Positions 7,230 through 16,300 of a DNA stretch of 21,906 nucleotides are shown here, piece by piece; the stretch's first letter is position 1, and the number at the start of each line of letters is the position of its first letter. Under the pieces are notes generated by a model, which did not search any database, had not been told where the DNA came from, and was given only the letters and a program-made list of their open reading frames with translations. A program made the translations under genes and the position numbers. The DNA is taken from positions 1 through 21,906 of the forward strand of contig CAMLIF010000064.1 of NCBI GenBank assembly GCA_946479985.1, read 5' to 3'. The DNA comes from an uncultured Flavobacteriales bacterium (GTDB lineage Bacteria > Bacteroidota > Bacteroidia > Flavobacteriales > Crocinitomicaceae).

Positions 7230-8627
7230 TTATGCTGCTTCTATTTCCTTTGGCGGGATAATCAATTCACCTTCCGATTTACCAATTACGGCTGAAGCCA
7301 GACAATTCCCCAAGACATTCACTGAAGTCCGTGCCATATCCATTAATGCATCCACCCCAAGAATAATTCCTGCTTTTTCCGCATCAATTCCGAGATGTTT
7401 ATAATCTATCAGCGTAGTGGTCAAAATTACAAATGAAGCGCCTCTTACACCAGCAACACCTTTACTTGTAAGCATCAGCGTTAGACAAATCGTAATCTGC
7501 TGCCCGATTGACAAGTGAACCCCGCACATTTGTGCTACGAAAACCGTTGCCATGGAAAGATAGAGTGTAGTTCCGTCGAGATTAAAACTATAGCCTGTAG
7601 GAATCACAAATCCAACCACCTTTTTAGAAACACCGAATTTCTCCATATTCTCCAATGCCTTTGGTAAAGCAGCTTCACTACTTGCTGTTGCAAACGCAAT
7701 TGAAATTGGCTCCGTAACATGACTTAAGAATCGTTTGATCGGAATTCCCGTAAAATAGGCAATCGGGAATAATACCAGGCTTACAAACACAATAAGTGTA
7801 ACATACAAAGTTCCAACCAACTGCATGAGATTCATGAGTACATCTACTCCACTTTTGGCAATAGTACTTGCAATAGCTCCAAAAACCGCCAGCGGTGCCA
7901 GATACATCACAATGTCGGTGAACTTAAACATGATTTCCGACAAACTTTCGGTCCAGTTAAGCATGGTTTCCTTGTGCTTAGGATTTTTCAAAAGACTCAG
8001 TGATACAGCAAACAATACTGAAAAAACCACAATTTGAAGAACCTGGTTTTCCACAATAGCTTTCGCGAAATTTTCCGGGAAGATTTCTACCAGGTGATCC
8101 TTTGGTTTTTCAAGCTGGGCTAACAATTCTGTCGATTTCTGTTTCTCTGCAGCAGTTAACTCGGTTTGCTGAACACCAACTCCGGCCTGTGTAATATTAA
8201 TTGCAAGCAGACCAAGAAATAGGGCAAACGTTGTTACTATCTCAAAATACAGAATACTTTTCAGACCAATTCGTCCCACTTGCCTTAGATTCGAATGGCC
8301 TGCAATACCAACAACTAATGTTGCAAACAACAAAGGCGCAACCAGTGTTTTTATTAATCGCAGGAAAATATCACTGAAACGCGTCATCTCCATGGAGAAA
8401 GCAGGAAAATCCATTCCTACCTCTACACCAATAAGCATTGCGGTGAAAATCCAAAGTGATAGTTTTCTGCGAACGAGAGATATAATAAGCAAACATGCCA
8501 TTATCAGCATTCTTGGAATTTCAAAACACAAATGATCTATTCCGGGCAATTTACTTTGAGCAAAGTATAATGCTCCGCAAAGCATAAAACCGGTTACGTA
8601 CCAAAAAAGAGAAAACGGAGATTTCAT
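7230..8627 (-). CDS. Dicarboxylate/amino acid:cation symporter (DAACS/SDF family)
   Basis: This 465-residue inner-membrane transporter of the GltP/DctA/EAAT fold carries the family hallmarks: SSEAALP at 316-322 (hairpin 1), NLDGT at 349-353 (TM7), a hairpin-2 segment with SKGVAGVRGASF, and a TM8 segment DxxxDMARTSVNVLGN. By alignment with GltPh, Asp430 corresponds to Asp394, Arg433 to Arg397 (side-chain carboxylate binding) and Asn437 to Asn401. Asn441 sits where GltPh has the Na+-coordinating Asp405. Substrates are therefore probably acidic (glutamate, aspartate or C4-dicarboxylates), while the coupling ion is uncertain. The N-terminal 70 or so residues add hydrophobic segments before the conserved core. 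Confidence 0.92.
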   Translation of the reverse strand: MKSPFSLFWYVTGFMLCGALYFAQSKLPGIDHLCFEIPRMLIMACLLIISLVRRKLSLWIFTAMLIGVEVGMDFPAFSMEMTRFSDIFLRLIKTLVAPLLFATLVVGIAGHSNLRQVGRIGLKSILYFEIVTTFALFLGLLAINITQAGVGVQQTELTAAEKQKSTELLAQLEKPKDHLVEIFPENFAKAIVENQVLQIVVFSVLFAVSLSLLKNPKHKETMLNWTESLSEIMFKFTDIVMYLAPLAVFGAIASTIAKSGVDVLMNLMQLVGTLYVTLIVFVSLVLFPIAYFTGIPIKRFLSHVTEPISIAFATASSEAALPKALENMEKFGVSKKVVGFVIPTGYSFNLDGTTLYLSMATVFVAQMCGVHLSIGQQITICLTLMLTSKGVAGVRGASFVILTTTLIDYKHLGIDAEKAGIILGVDALMDMARTSVNVLGNCLASAVIGKSEGELIIPPKEIEAA

Positions 8628-8658
8628 AATAAGTCTTTAACTGCAATAGCTGTTTCAG

Positions 8659-8666
8659 CAAAATTA
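8659..8666 (-). promoter_or_regulatory. Candidate -7 element for the symporter gene
   Basis: The minus strand reads TAATTTTG, matching TAnnTTTG, 31 bases before the symporter ATG. No -33 TTG at standard spacing was found. Confidence 0.35.
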
Positions 8667-8721
8667 ACAGGAACTATTACATATAAAGAATTCAATGTTG
8701 GAAATAAATTTTTCAAAAAAC

Positions 8722-8751
8722 TTTGTGGTGAATGGAATATTTGTAATATTG
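8722..8751 (+). promoter_or_regulatory. Candidate promoter for rho
   Basis: TTTG (8722-8725) and TAATATTG (8744-8751, one mismatch to TAnnTTTG) are 18 bases apart. It would give a rho leader of about 65 bases that contains a weak GAGAT/ATCTC stem. Evidence is modest. Confidence 0.3.
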
Positions 8752-8821
8752 CAGTGTCTTTAAGTTAGACAACACCGAAAGAGAGATTAATTTCTATCTC
8801 GCAATAAGCCAAAATTCTTTT

Positions 8822-10741
8822 ATGAACGAACAAAACTTAGACGGTAAGCTATTACCAGAATTAAGAGAAATTGCTAAAAATCTTGGAGTTAAAAAAGTTG
8901 AATCATTTAAAAAAAATGAATTGATCGATTTGATTCAACAGGGTTCTTCAGCGAAAGAAACAAAAACGGAAGCTCCGGCAACTGAAAATACTCCTTCAGG
9001 AAAAGAGACTAAACGCCCCCGCAAAGCTCAGTCCGCTACCGCTGACACTACCACAAATCCTGAAAAACCGGATTTATTTTCTGCTGATAAAGCAGCGCCG
9101 ATAGTTGAAGCTCCAAAAGAAGAATTGAAAGCACAAGGAGGTGATGCGGAACGTAAAATACGTCCTAGAAAACAACAAAGCGATGTTTCTACAAGCTCAG
9201 CAACCAATTCGACTGGCTTAGCAAATAACGAAAGTGAACAAAAAAGTTCAACTGAAGAAACGGCTGAAGCTCCAAAACCTACCGGAGGAAAAGATCTTAG
9301 GGCCGCTCAGGCAAATGATTTTAAAAGAAATCCGAATAACAAGCAAGGTTTCAAAAAACAAAACGATGCTTCTACAAGCTCCGTAAATAAAGAAGGCGTA
9401 CAAGAAAGTTCAACTGAGGAAAAAACAAATGCTCCTCAAAATGAACAGGGAGAACGCCGGCCAAATAACAATCCGAACCAAAACCGCCAAAACAACCCGA
9501 ACCAAAATCAGAATCGCCAAAATAATCCGAATAACGGCAACCAGAGTAACCCAAATCAGAACAGACCGCAGCACCAAAATCGCCCTCCGCAAGAAGAAAA
9601 AGTAGAAGACGATGCATACAACCTGGTTGGTATTGTAACGGCTGAAGGTGTTCTGGAAGTGATTCAGGATGGTTACGGTTTCCTGCGTTCATCTGATTAC
9701 AACTACCTGCCGTCGCCGGATGATGTATATGTTTCTCAAAGCCAGATCAAATTATTTGGGTTGAAAACAGGTGATACGGTTCGTGGTACAATTCGCCCGC
9801 CGCGTGAAGGAGAAAAATTCTTCCCGCTGGTAAAAGTTGATTCAATTAACGGTCGTGATCCCGGATATATCCGTGATCGTGTACCTTTCGAATATTTAAC
9901 ACCGTTGTTTCCTGATGAAAAATTCAAATTAACCGGTCACAAAGACGAATCTATGTCGACCCGGATTATGGACCTTTTCGCTCCAATCGGTAAAGGACAG
10001 CGTGGAATGATCGTTGCTCAGCCAAAAACGGGTAAAACGATGTTGTTAAAAGATGTTGCCAATGCAATTGCAGCAAATCACCCGGAAGTTTATTTGATCG
10101 TTTTATTGATCGATGAACGTCCTGAGGAAGTTACAGATATGGCCCGAAGCGTAAAAGCGGAAGTTGTTGCTTCTACTTTTGATGAACCGGCCGATCGTCA
10201 CGTAAAAGTTGCCAATATCGTATTGGAAAAAGCAAAACGTATGGTTGAGTGTGGTCATGATGTAGTGATTCTTTTAGATTCAATTACACGTCTTGCACGA
10301 GCTTACAATACCGTTTCACCGGCTTCAGGAAAAGTACTTTCCGGCGGTGTTGACGCGAATGCTTTACACAAACCAAAACGTTTCTTCGGTGCTGCACGTA
10401 AAATTGAGAACGGAGGTTCACTTTCTATCCTGGCAACAGCATTAACTGAAACTGGTTCTAAAATGGACGAAGTAATCTTCGAAGAGTTTAAAGGAACAGG
10501 TAACATGGAACTTCAGTTAGACCGTAAAATCTCGAACCGAAGAATTTATCCTGCAATTGATATTACCGCTTCAGGAACACGACGTGAAGACTTATTGGTT
10601 GGAAAAGATGTTCTTCAACGAGTTTGGTTGCTTCGTAAGTTTATTGCCGACATGAATCCTGTGGAAGCCATGGAATTTGTGAAAAACCACATGGACGGCA
10701 CGCGTTCCAACGAAGAGTTTTTAGTTTCAATGAATTCATAA
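8822..10741 (+). CDS. rho: Transcription termination factor Rho with long disordered insert
   Basis: Rho is the hexameric RNA-dependent ATPase that ends transcription. At 639 residues it is far longer than E. coli Rho (419). Residues 1-42 form the N-terminal Rho_N helical motif ([13 protein letters not shown]). Residues about 43-260 are a low-complexity insert, Glu/Lys/Ser/Thr-rich then Asn/Gln/Pro-rich. From about 266 comes the cold-shock-like RNA-binding domain with [14 protein letters not shown]. The ATPase core has Walker A QPKTGKT (400-406), Walker B VVILLDS (481-487), the Q-loop region [14 protein letters not shown] and the R-loop region [12 protein letters not shown]. In Bacteroides a comparable Rho insert has been reported to drive condensate formation. 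A terminator follows the stop immediately. Confidence 0.97.
   Translation: MNEQNLDGKLLPELREIAKNLGVKKVESFKKNELIDLIQQGSSAKETKTEAPATENTPSGKETKRPRKAQSATADTTTNPEKPDLFSADKAAPIVEAPKEELKAQGGDAERKIRPRKQQSDVSTSSATNSTGLANNESEQKSSTEETAEAPKPTGGKDLRAAQANDFKRNPNNKQGFKKQNDASTSSVNKEGVQESSTEEKTNAPQNEQGERRPNNNPNQNRQNNPNQNQNRQNNPNNGNQSNPNQNRPQHQNRPPQEEKVEDDAYNLVGIVTAEGVLEVIQDGYGFLRSSDYNYLPSPDDVYVSQSQIKLFGLKTGDTVRGTIRPPREGEKFFPLVKVDSINGRDPGYIRDRVPFEYLTPLFPDEKFKLTGHKDESMSTRIMDLFAPIGKGQRGMIVAQPKTGKTMLLKDVANAIAANHPEVYLIVLLIDERPEEVTDMARSVKAEVVASTFDEPADRHVKVANIVLEKAKRMVECGHDVVILLDSITRLARAYNTVSPASGKVLSGGVDANALHKPKRFFGAARKIENGGSLSILATALTETGSKMDEVIFEEFKGTGNMELQLDRKISNRRIYPAIDITASGTRREDLLVGKDVLQRVWLLRKFIADMNPVEAMEFVKNHMDGTRSNEEFLVSMNS
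9181..9417 (+). repeat. Internal duplication inside the Rho insert
   Basis: Two words recur in the same order. An 18-base word beginning CGATG (9181-9198 and 9364-9381, one mismatch) encodes D-[VA]-STSS. The exact 13-mer AAAGTTCAACTGA (9243-9255 and 9405-9417) lies in codons for SSTEE. The offsets differ by 21 bases (183 against 162), so one copy gained or lost seven codons in frame. Confidence 0.75.
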
Positions 10742-10748
10742 ATCAAAC

Positions 10749-10775
10749 GTCCTTCTTAACCAGGAGGACTTTTTT
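10749..10775 (+). terminator. Intrinsic terminator directly after rho
   Basis: A 7-bp stem GTCCTTC (10749-10755) with GGAGGAC (10763-10769, one G-U pair), a 7-base loop and six Ts (10770-10775) begin 7 bases after the rho stop codon. The T run ends 5 bases before the ATG of the next gene, and the GGAGGA that could serve as its ribosome site is in the 3' arm. Confidence 0.8.
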
Positions 10776-10780
10776 CTATC

Positions 10781-11344
10781 ATGAAAGTTTCTACTAAAAT
10801 CGCATTACTTTTTGTTGTCATCTGGTTTGGTGGCAAAATGCTTTTCTTTAAGCTGCAAATTCTTCAAACACCGGACGAATATTTGTGGCAGGTTTTCTGG
10901 AATATCCTGTGTTTGCTTATGGGTATGGCGGTTGGTTCATACATGGAGAAACGCAAAGAAGATCGTTCTCAAAGCACCGCATTGGGAGATATTAAATCAA
11001 TTCTTTCTGGAGGATTAATCTACACGATTTTAACGGCAACTTTGCTTTTAACGTATTACTCCAAAATCAATCCTGATTATAACAAACACCAGATTGAAGT
11101 TGCAGAAGTAAGAATCAAGAAAATGCTCGATGATCCGAAATCACTTCAGGAAACGCGCGACAGCCGCCCGGAGTTCTCAAGTATGACGAAGGATGAGATC
11201 TATTCGAAACTGGTTCAGAATCCTCGAGCTTTCTTTAGCTACAAAACGGTTTTCACCATGTCGCTTTTGGGAATGCTGATGCTTTCTGTATTGAATGCAA
11301 TTGTATTAACGGTTGTTTACAGGAGATTGATTTTTAAACGATAG
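10781..11344 (+). CDS. Small multi-spanning membrane protein, DUF4199-like
   Basis: The 187-residue protein has four likely membrane segments near residues 7-23, 35-55, 74-93 and 157-180. A soluble helical loop between the third and fourth (about 94-155) is rich in Lys/Glu/Asp and includes a run of short turns (DDPKSLQETRDSRPEFSS). This layout and length resemble the Bacteroidota DUF4199 family, but I assign that from pattern only. The gene follows rho by 39 bases across a terminator and is followed by another small membrane protein 6 bases downstream, so those two probably form an operon. The function is unknown. Confidence 0.8.
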   Translation: MKVSTKIALLFVVIWFGGKMLFFKLQILQTPDEYLWQVFWNILCLLMGMAVGSYMEKRKEDRSQSTALGDIKSILSGGLIYTILTATLLLTYYSKINPDYNKHQIEVAEVRIKKMLDDPKSLQETRDSRPEFSSMTKDEIYSKLVQNPRAFFSYKTVFTMSLLGMLMLSVLNAIVLTVVYRRLIFKR

Positions 11345-11350
11345 TTTGGA

Positions 11351-11836
11351 ATGAAACAATACGAAATTGAAGGAAACACGCTTACTCTTAGAGTAAAAAA
11401 AGGACCTATCATTATTCGTTCTGTCTTATTTTTAATTGCTTTTCTTTTCTTCGTTGCTCCGTTAATCTCAATTGCGGTGGCGGCTTCAAACAAATCAGGA
11501 CTTAAACTTGGGCATATACTTGGTCCAATCCTGTTCGGACTGATGGGCTTTTATCTGCTTCGTCTGGCACTTTGGAATACTTATGGAAAGGAAATTATCA
11601 CTTTTGACAATAGTAGCCTAAACTATATTGCCGACTATGGCTGGTTTAAAGACGGAAGAAAGCACAAACCCTTAGATGATGAGATTGAATTCACTATTCA
11701 GAAAGTGGGTTATGAAGAAGATTACAAGGGGAAATTGCTTATCAATTTTTCAAAGGATCAGTTGCAATGTGTAACGGTTATGTCGGTTTATGAATTAGAG
11801 ATGCTGATTGGTGAAGTTGGGGTGTTAGCGGGTTAA
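11351..11836 (+). CDS. Two-segment membrane protein of unknown function
   Basis: The 161-residue protein starts with a short beta-like stretch (YEIEGNTLTLRVKKG), has two membrane segments (about 19-46 and 50-74), then a soluble C-terminal half with a motif YGKEIITFDNSSLNYIADYGWFKDG. The later strands resemble a small beta-rich, PH-like cytoplasmic domain, which is a guess from pattern only. The start at 11351 is 6 bases after the stop of the DUF4199-like gene, arguing for cotranscription and translational coupling. The upstream sequence GGATAG-less leader (TAGTTTGGA) has a weak GGA. No family was recognised with confidence. Confidence 0.75.
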   Translation: MKQYEIEGNTLTLRVKKGPIIIRSVLFLIAFLFFVAPLISIAVAASNKSGLKLGHILGPILFGLMGFYLLRLALWNTYGKEIITFDNSSLNYIADYGWFKDGRKHKPLDDEIEFTIQKVGYEEDYKGKLLINFSKDQLQCVTVMSVYELEMLIGEVGVLAG

Positions 11837-11842
11837 TCAAAA

Positions 11843-11861
11843 AAAGGGGCTTTCCCCCTTT
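11843..11861. terminator. Terminator hairpin, stronger on the minus strand
   Basis: The stem AAAGGGG (11843-11849) pairs with CCCCTTT (11855-11861) around a 5-base loop. The A run starting at 11839 gives seven Us for minus-strand transcripts from mpl, while the plus-strand T tail is only three bases. It lies 6 bases after the plus-strand stop, so it probably serves both converging units. Confidence 0.7.
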
Positions 11862-11880
11862 AAAACCAGGCTTTCTACAC

Positions 11881-11897
11881 ATCCGCCTCAGGCGGAT
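11881..11897. repeat. Perfect 17-base palindrome ATCCGCC-TCA-GGCGGAT
   Basis: Two perfect 7-base arms flank a TCA loop, with no T run on either strand. It lies in the gap between convergent genes, next to a separate terminator. The G/C content stands out from the AT-rich flanks, which fits a dispersed REP-like element more than a terminator, but only one copy is in this window. Confidence 0.55.
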
Positions 11898-11941
11898 TAT
11901 AAAAATATGAGAATTTCAAGTTTTAACTAGAAACTAAATTC

Positions 11942-13303
11942 CTAACCTCTCCGATCCAACTCCTCCCCTAACTTATCATAATCAATTCCGTCAAAATTTC
12001 CGGAAGACATCATTAACAGTACATCTCCGGATTCAAATTCATTGTGAATAAAATCGAGAACTTCGGATGTTTTATTTACCACCTTCACTTTTCCTCCGAA
12101 TGCGTTTTGTACTTGTTCAATAGTGATTGGTTCTAGCTTTTTATGCTCAACAACAGCCGGGCTGAAATAAACCAGTGCTTGATCCGCCGCATCCATTGCC
12201 TTATCATACAATGGGAGAAACTCCTTTTGAAGTGACGAAAAAGTATGTAATTCCATACAAGCAATTACTTTTCTGGAGGCGTATTGTTCTTTCACAGCTT
12301 TCGTAGTTGCTTTCAGCTTACTTGGAGAATGCGCGAAATCTTTGAACATTGTAATATTCTTGGTATCAACAACCTTTTGTAAACGCTTTCCAGCCCCTTT
12401 AAAGCCTTCCAATGCTTTTAAGAAGTCGTGATTATCAATATTCATTGATTCCGCCAGGTACATAGCCCCAAAAGCATTCTGCAGATTGTGTGCTCCGAAA
12501 ACCGACAGCTCATACTTCTGTCCTTCATGCTCAACGATAGTCCCAAAATTAGTTACTTCATATTTCGGAGTTTGATAAGCTTTCGTTTCCAGAGTACTTG
12601 AAAACTGCTCTCCAAGTCGTTTTACGGTTTCATCTTCCTGATTAAATATCAATGTTCCATTCGGCGTGATACAACGGCAGAATTCCTCAAATTGCGATAT
12701 ATAATTTTCCCATGTTGGGAACACATTGATATGATCCCAGGCAATTCCTGAAATTAATGCTGCATCAGGTTTATATAAATGAAATTTTGGTCGTCTGTCG
12801 ATCGGTGAGCTCAAATATTCATCACCTTCCAAAATCATGTACGGAGCAGTTTCTGTAAGTTTCACCATACAATCATAACCTTCCAGCTGGGCACCTACCA
12901 TATAATCAACCTCAATGCCCAGTTCATTGATAACATGTAACAACATGGAAGTAATAGTCGTTTTCCCATGACTTCCACCAATTACGATGCGTTTTTTAGT
13001 CTTACTCTGTTCGTACAGATATTCAGGATAAGAGAATACCGGGATATTCAATTCTTTGGCTTTTGCCAACTCCGGATTATCGGCACGAGCATGCATTCCA
13101 AGTATAACTGCAGAAGTTTCAGAAGTTATTTTAGAGGGAAACCAGCCAATCTCTACCGGAAGTATTGCCTGCTTTTCCAAACGTGTTCTTGATGGCTCAA
13201 AAATTTCGTCGTCGGAACCAGTTACATTCACTCCTTTTCTCGACAAAGCAATTGCCAAATTGTGCATCGCACTTCCTCCTATTGCAATAAAATGTACGTT
13301 CAT
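11942..13303 (-). CDS. mpl: UDP-N-acetylmuramate:L-alanyl-gamma-D-glutamyl-meso-diaminopimelate ligase
   Basis: Mpl attaches a recycled L-Ala-gamma-D-Glu-meso-DAP tripeptide to UDP-MurNAc in the cytoplasm, feeding cell-wall fragments back into peptidoglycan synthesis. The 453-residue length is normal. The N-terminal Rossmann-like domain starts MNVHFIAIGGSAMHNLA. The Mur-ligase P-loop is GSHGKTT (110-116), and the Mpl-type block EGDEYLSSPIDRRPKF followed by GIAWDHINVFPT identifies Mpl rather than MurC. A further Mur-ligase motif DFAHSPSKLKA occurs in the last third. The gene is downstream of the large TPR gene on the same strand but separated from it by a strong terminator, so it is probably transcribed on its own. 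No clear promoter motif was found. Confidence 0.95.
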   Translation of the reverse strand: MNVHFIAIGGSAMHNLAIALSRKGVNVTGSDDEIFEPSRTRLEKQAILPVEIGWFPSKITSETSAVILGMHARADNPELAKAKELNIPVFSYPEYLYEQSKTKKRIVIGGSHGKTTITSMLLHVINELGIEVDYMVGAQLEGYDCMVKLTETAPYMILEGDEYLSSPIDRRPKFHLYKPDAALISGIAWDHINVFPTWENYISQFEEFCRCITPNGTLIFNQEDETVKRLGEQFSSTLETKAYQTPKYEVTNFGTIVEHEGQKYELSVFGAHNLQNAFGAMYLAESMNIDNHDFLKALEGFKGAGKRLQKVVDTKNITMFKDFAHSPSKLKATTKAVKEQYASRKVIACMELHTFSSLQKEFLPLYDKAMDAADQALVYFSPAVVEHKKLEPITIEQVQNAFGGKVKVVNKTSEVLDFIHNEFESGDVLLMMSSGNFDGIDYDKLGEELDRRG

Positions 13304-13343
13304 AATCGATTAATCCAGGTTCGAAGGTACAGGATATTCGGGC

Positions 13344-13379
13344 AAAAAAAATGTGGGTAATCTGAAGTTACCCACATTT
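13344..13379 (-). terminator. Strong intrinsic terminator of the large TPR gene
   Basis: A perfect 12-bp stem (13349-13360 with 13368-13379) and a 7-base loop are followed on the minus strand by eight Us (bases 13344-13351 are A). It starts about 20 bases after the TPR stop codon and isolates it from mpl. Confidence 0.92.
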
Positions 13380-13399
13380 CATATTTAATTCTGTAATGA

Positions 13400-16300
13400 T
13401 TAGAAATTATGTTTTACCAGCTTGGCACTATTTGTTTCTTTCTGCCATGTGTTTTCAGTAACCGCAGTTCCATTTTTCGTATACGTTGTTGCGTTGATCG
13501 ACTGTGTTTTGATATACTCATCCCCATGCCCGCCTGCCACTACAACACGTCGTGTTACAATTGCAACTACCAAATCGTTCTTGTCTTTTTGGTCGAATTT
13601 CTCCTGGGTTACTCCTTCAGGATACAATTTTCCTAAATCGTTTGGTGCCTTTGTTGCAACTATAGGCTCTGTATTTGCAATTTCCGTTAATATCTGTTTA
13701 GATTCCTGGGTCTTGTCTTTTTGGTCCTGCGCTTGTTGTACATCCGTCGTTCCTAATCCTTGTTTTGTGTCTTTCAGGATCTCGGCATTGTTTGATGATT
13801 TTTCAGTGGAAGTAATGCTTGTAGCTTCATTTCCTGATTTAATATCATTCAACTCAGATTGGTTTTCAACATGTTTTGCATACTCTGACTCTGTTGTTTC
13901 AGTAGACTGTCTTTTCGTTTCCGCACGAATCTCATCGTAAGCAGTTGCATTAGCTGAAGTAACAATTGACGGCAATTTACTGAACTCTTCCTGGTTCACC
14001 AACTCAGCGTTAATAGTTGTTTTATTATTCAACGATTTGACGTACACATCATTGAAATTCTGACGATCCAACTCGCGCTGTTCATCCTTCACTTCTTCCA
14101 TTTCGCTCAGGTTATCTAATCGCTGCTGGCCTGAATCTTTATTCGCTTCAATAACTACTTTTTGTTCGTTGACAAGGATCTCTTTGTACTTAATCATATT
14201 CTGCTGATGAGCAGCGCCTTCCTCGGTTCTTTGCGACAGAACTTCTTTGTTAATTCCTAAAATCGTTTCCTGGTTTTGCGGCGATTGTTTCTTGTCTTCA
14301 ATGTTTAACTGATCACGTTGGTGATTTACATCATTCAAAGTAGTTCCGGTTTCGTAAATCTCCTGACTCTTATCATTTGCAATGACCAGTGTAGCAGCGT
14401 TGTTATCTTTCGAAATAGTAACCACACTGTCACGGAAATTCTGGCGCTCTTTGTCATCGGAGATCGCTTTCGATCTTTGGTCATATCTCAAATCAGCCAA
14501 TTGCACATCAGTCAGAAGATTTCCCTGGTACGAATCAGAAGTCAGCTTATTTGAAGTAGAATCCAGTGCCAACTTGTCATCTTTAAATGACTCAGCATTA
14601 TCTTTAGCCGTTGTTGAGTATACTTTGCTACTTTCAGCAGAACTTTTGTTCATCAATGTCAATTGTTCATTCGAGTATGTAATATCGGATCTTTTATTCG
14701 TTGTCAATTCTTCAGCATTCGACTTCATCTCCGCATCTGTTTTACGAATTTCATCAATATTCTCCTGTCGTCCGATATCTGCACTATCTGCACGAAGTGC
14801 ATTATCTTTTTTAAGCACTGCGAATTTATCATTTACATCTGTTGTCCGCTCTTTTTGTATTGCAATTCCTTCGTTTCCTGCCATTGTTGCAGTATCACGA
14901 ATTATTTTCATAGCTTCATCATTACGGTGATTACGGAAAATACTATATCTCTGTAATTTCTTTCCATCTTCTTCCTCCGAACTAGTGGAAGGCGTTCCTA
15001 AACTCGGAAGTTCTTTTGGATCAGTTGAAACAACAACCGGCGGGGTAACTTTCGGTTTCATCAAAGCATCAATTTCATCCAGGCGTTTCTTTGGGTAAGG
15101 ATCAGTTTTACGTATTTTAACAGCTCTTTGGTAATATTCCTTTGCTTTATCGTAGTCCGCTTTGTCGAAGTTACTGTCGGCAGCTTTGATCAATTTCTGG
15201 TATTCTTTACTTTCTTCAACTCCGTTAACATCAGCGATATTTTTGAGACATACCTCTATTTGATCTTTTGAATACTTATTGGTACCATCTTTCAAAAGTA
15301 CAGCGTCGTAGGCATTCTTTGCCTGCAACCATTCCGATTTTTGAAAAAGTGCATCAGCCACAGCAATCAGAGCAATTATTTCGTCCTTTGCTTTAGAAGC
15401 TTTTACCTGGTCATCCAAAATCTGCTTTATTTCCAGGATCTTAGTGGTTGCTGTAGGATCTTTGGGCTTCACAGCAAGCGCAGCCTCATAATTTTTGATT
15501 GCATCCGTATAGTCTTTCCCTTTTGCAGCCATGTCTCCGGCGGTTATTGCAGCCTGGTATTTTTTGTCTATTTCTTCCTGTGGATTTACCACATTTGAAA
15601 TTGAAGCTCGCAATTCAGCAATTCGCTTATCAGGGGTTAATTCGTCTGATTTAATCACTTTTGCCTGTTCGAAAAGCGAAATAGCATTTTCAATTTTCCC
15701 TGATTTTGCGGCAGATTCAGCCTCTGTGATTTTTGCCTGATATGCTTCATTTTTCGCTTTAGCATCGTTCTCTGCTTTCATTAAAGCCTGAACTTCTTCT
15801 AATTTCTTTACCGGAACAGGGTCAGTTTTTCTAAAAGAAATTGCGCGATTATACATGTCGATTGCTTTCGGATAATCCTTGTCGTTAATTGCTTGTTGAC
15901 CGGCATTCAAAATCTTATCATACTTGGCTTGATCGGAGGTTGTATCACCTTCTGCTTTCAATCGGATTGCTTCATCTTTTTTAGCCTGAACAGCAGGATC
16001 TTTTTTCAATAACAACGCCTGATCGTATGCAGAAATAGCTTTTTCATATTCTTTTTTAGAAGTGAAGTCATCACCTGCTTTTACAAGGTTTGCAATATCA
16101 GCAAGAGTTTTCGCTTCGGTAAGCTGATTCTCTTTTAATTTCTTGATTGCTTCAATTCGATCTTTCGGTTCCTGTGCGTTCTGAATGGTCAGTGCCTCTG
16201 TATATTTTGCAATTGCCTGATCGTACTCTTTCGCAGTTTCCAGAGTTTTGGCTTCCTGCAACAATGTATTATACTTCTGGGAATTAGAAGCTGTTTTCTC

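Noticed and set aside
9372..9692. Minus-strand open frame of 106 codons opposite the Rho insert
   Set aside because: The low-complexity Asn/Gln codons of rho leave the reverse strand free of stops; there is no start context or domain.
13056..13313. Plus-strand open frame of 85 codons over the 5' end of mpl
   Set aside because: It lies within the conserved Rossmann-like coding region of mpl and shows no family features.
13422..13940. Plus-strand open frames of 172 and 182 codons (13422-13940, 14382-14930) opposite the giant gene
   Set aside because: They are antisense to well-supported coding sequence, lack promoters and recognisable domains, and arise from the biased codon use of the repeat-rich gene.
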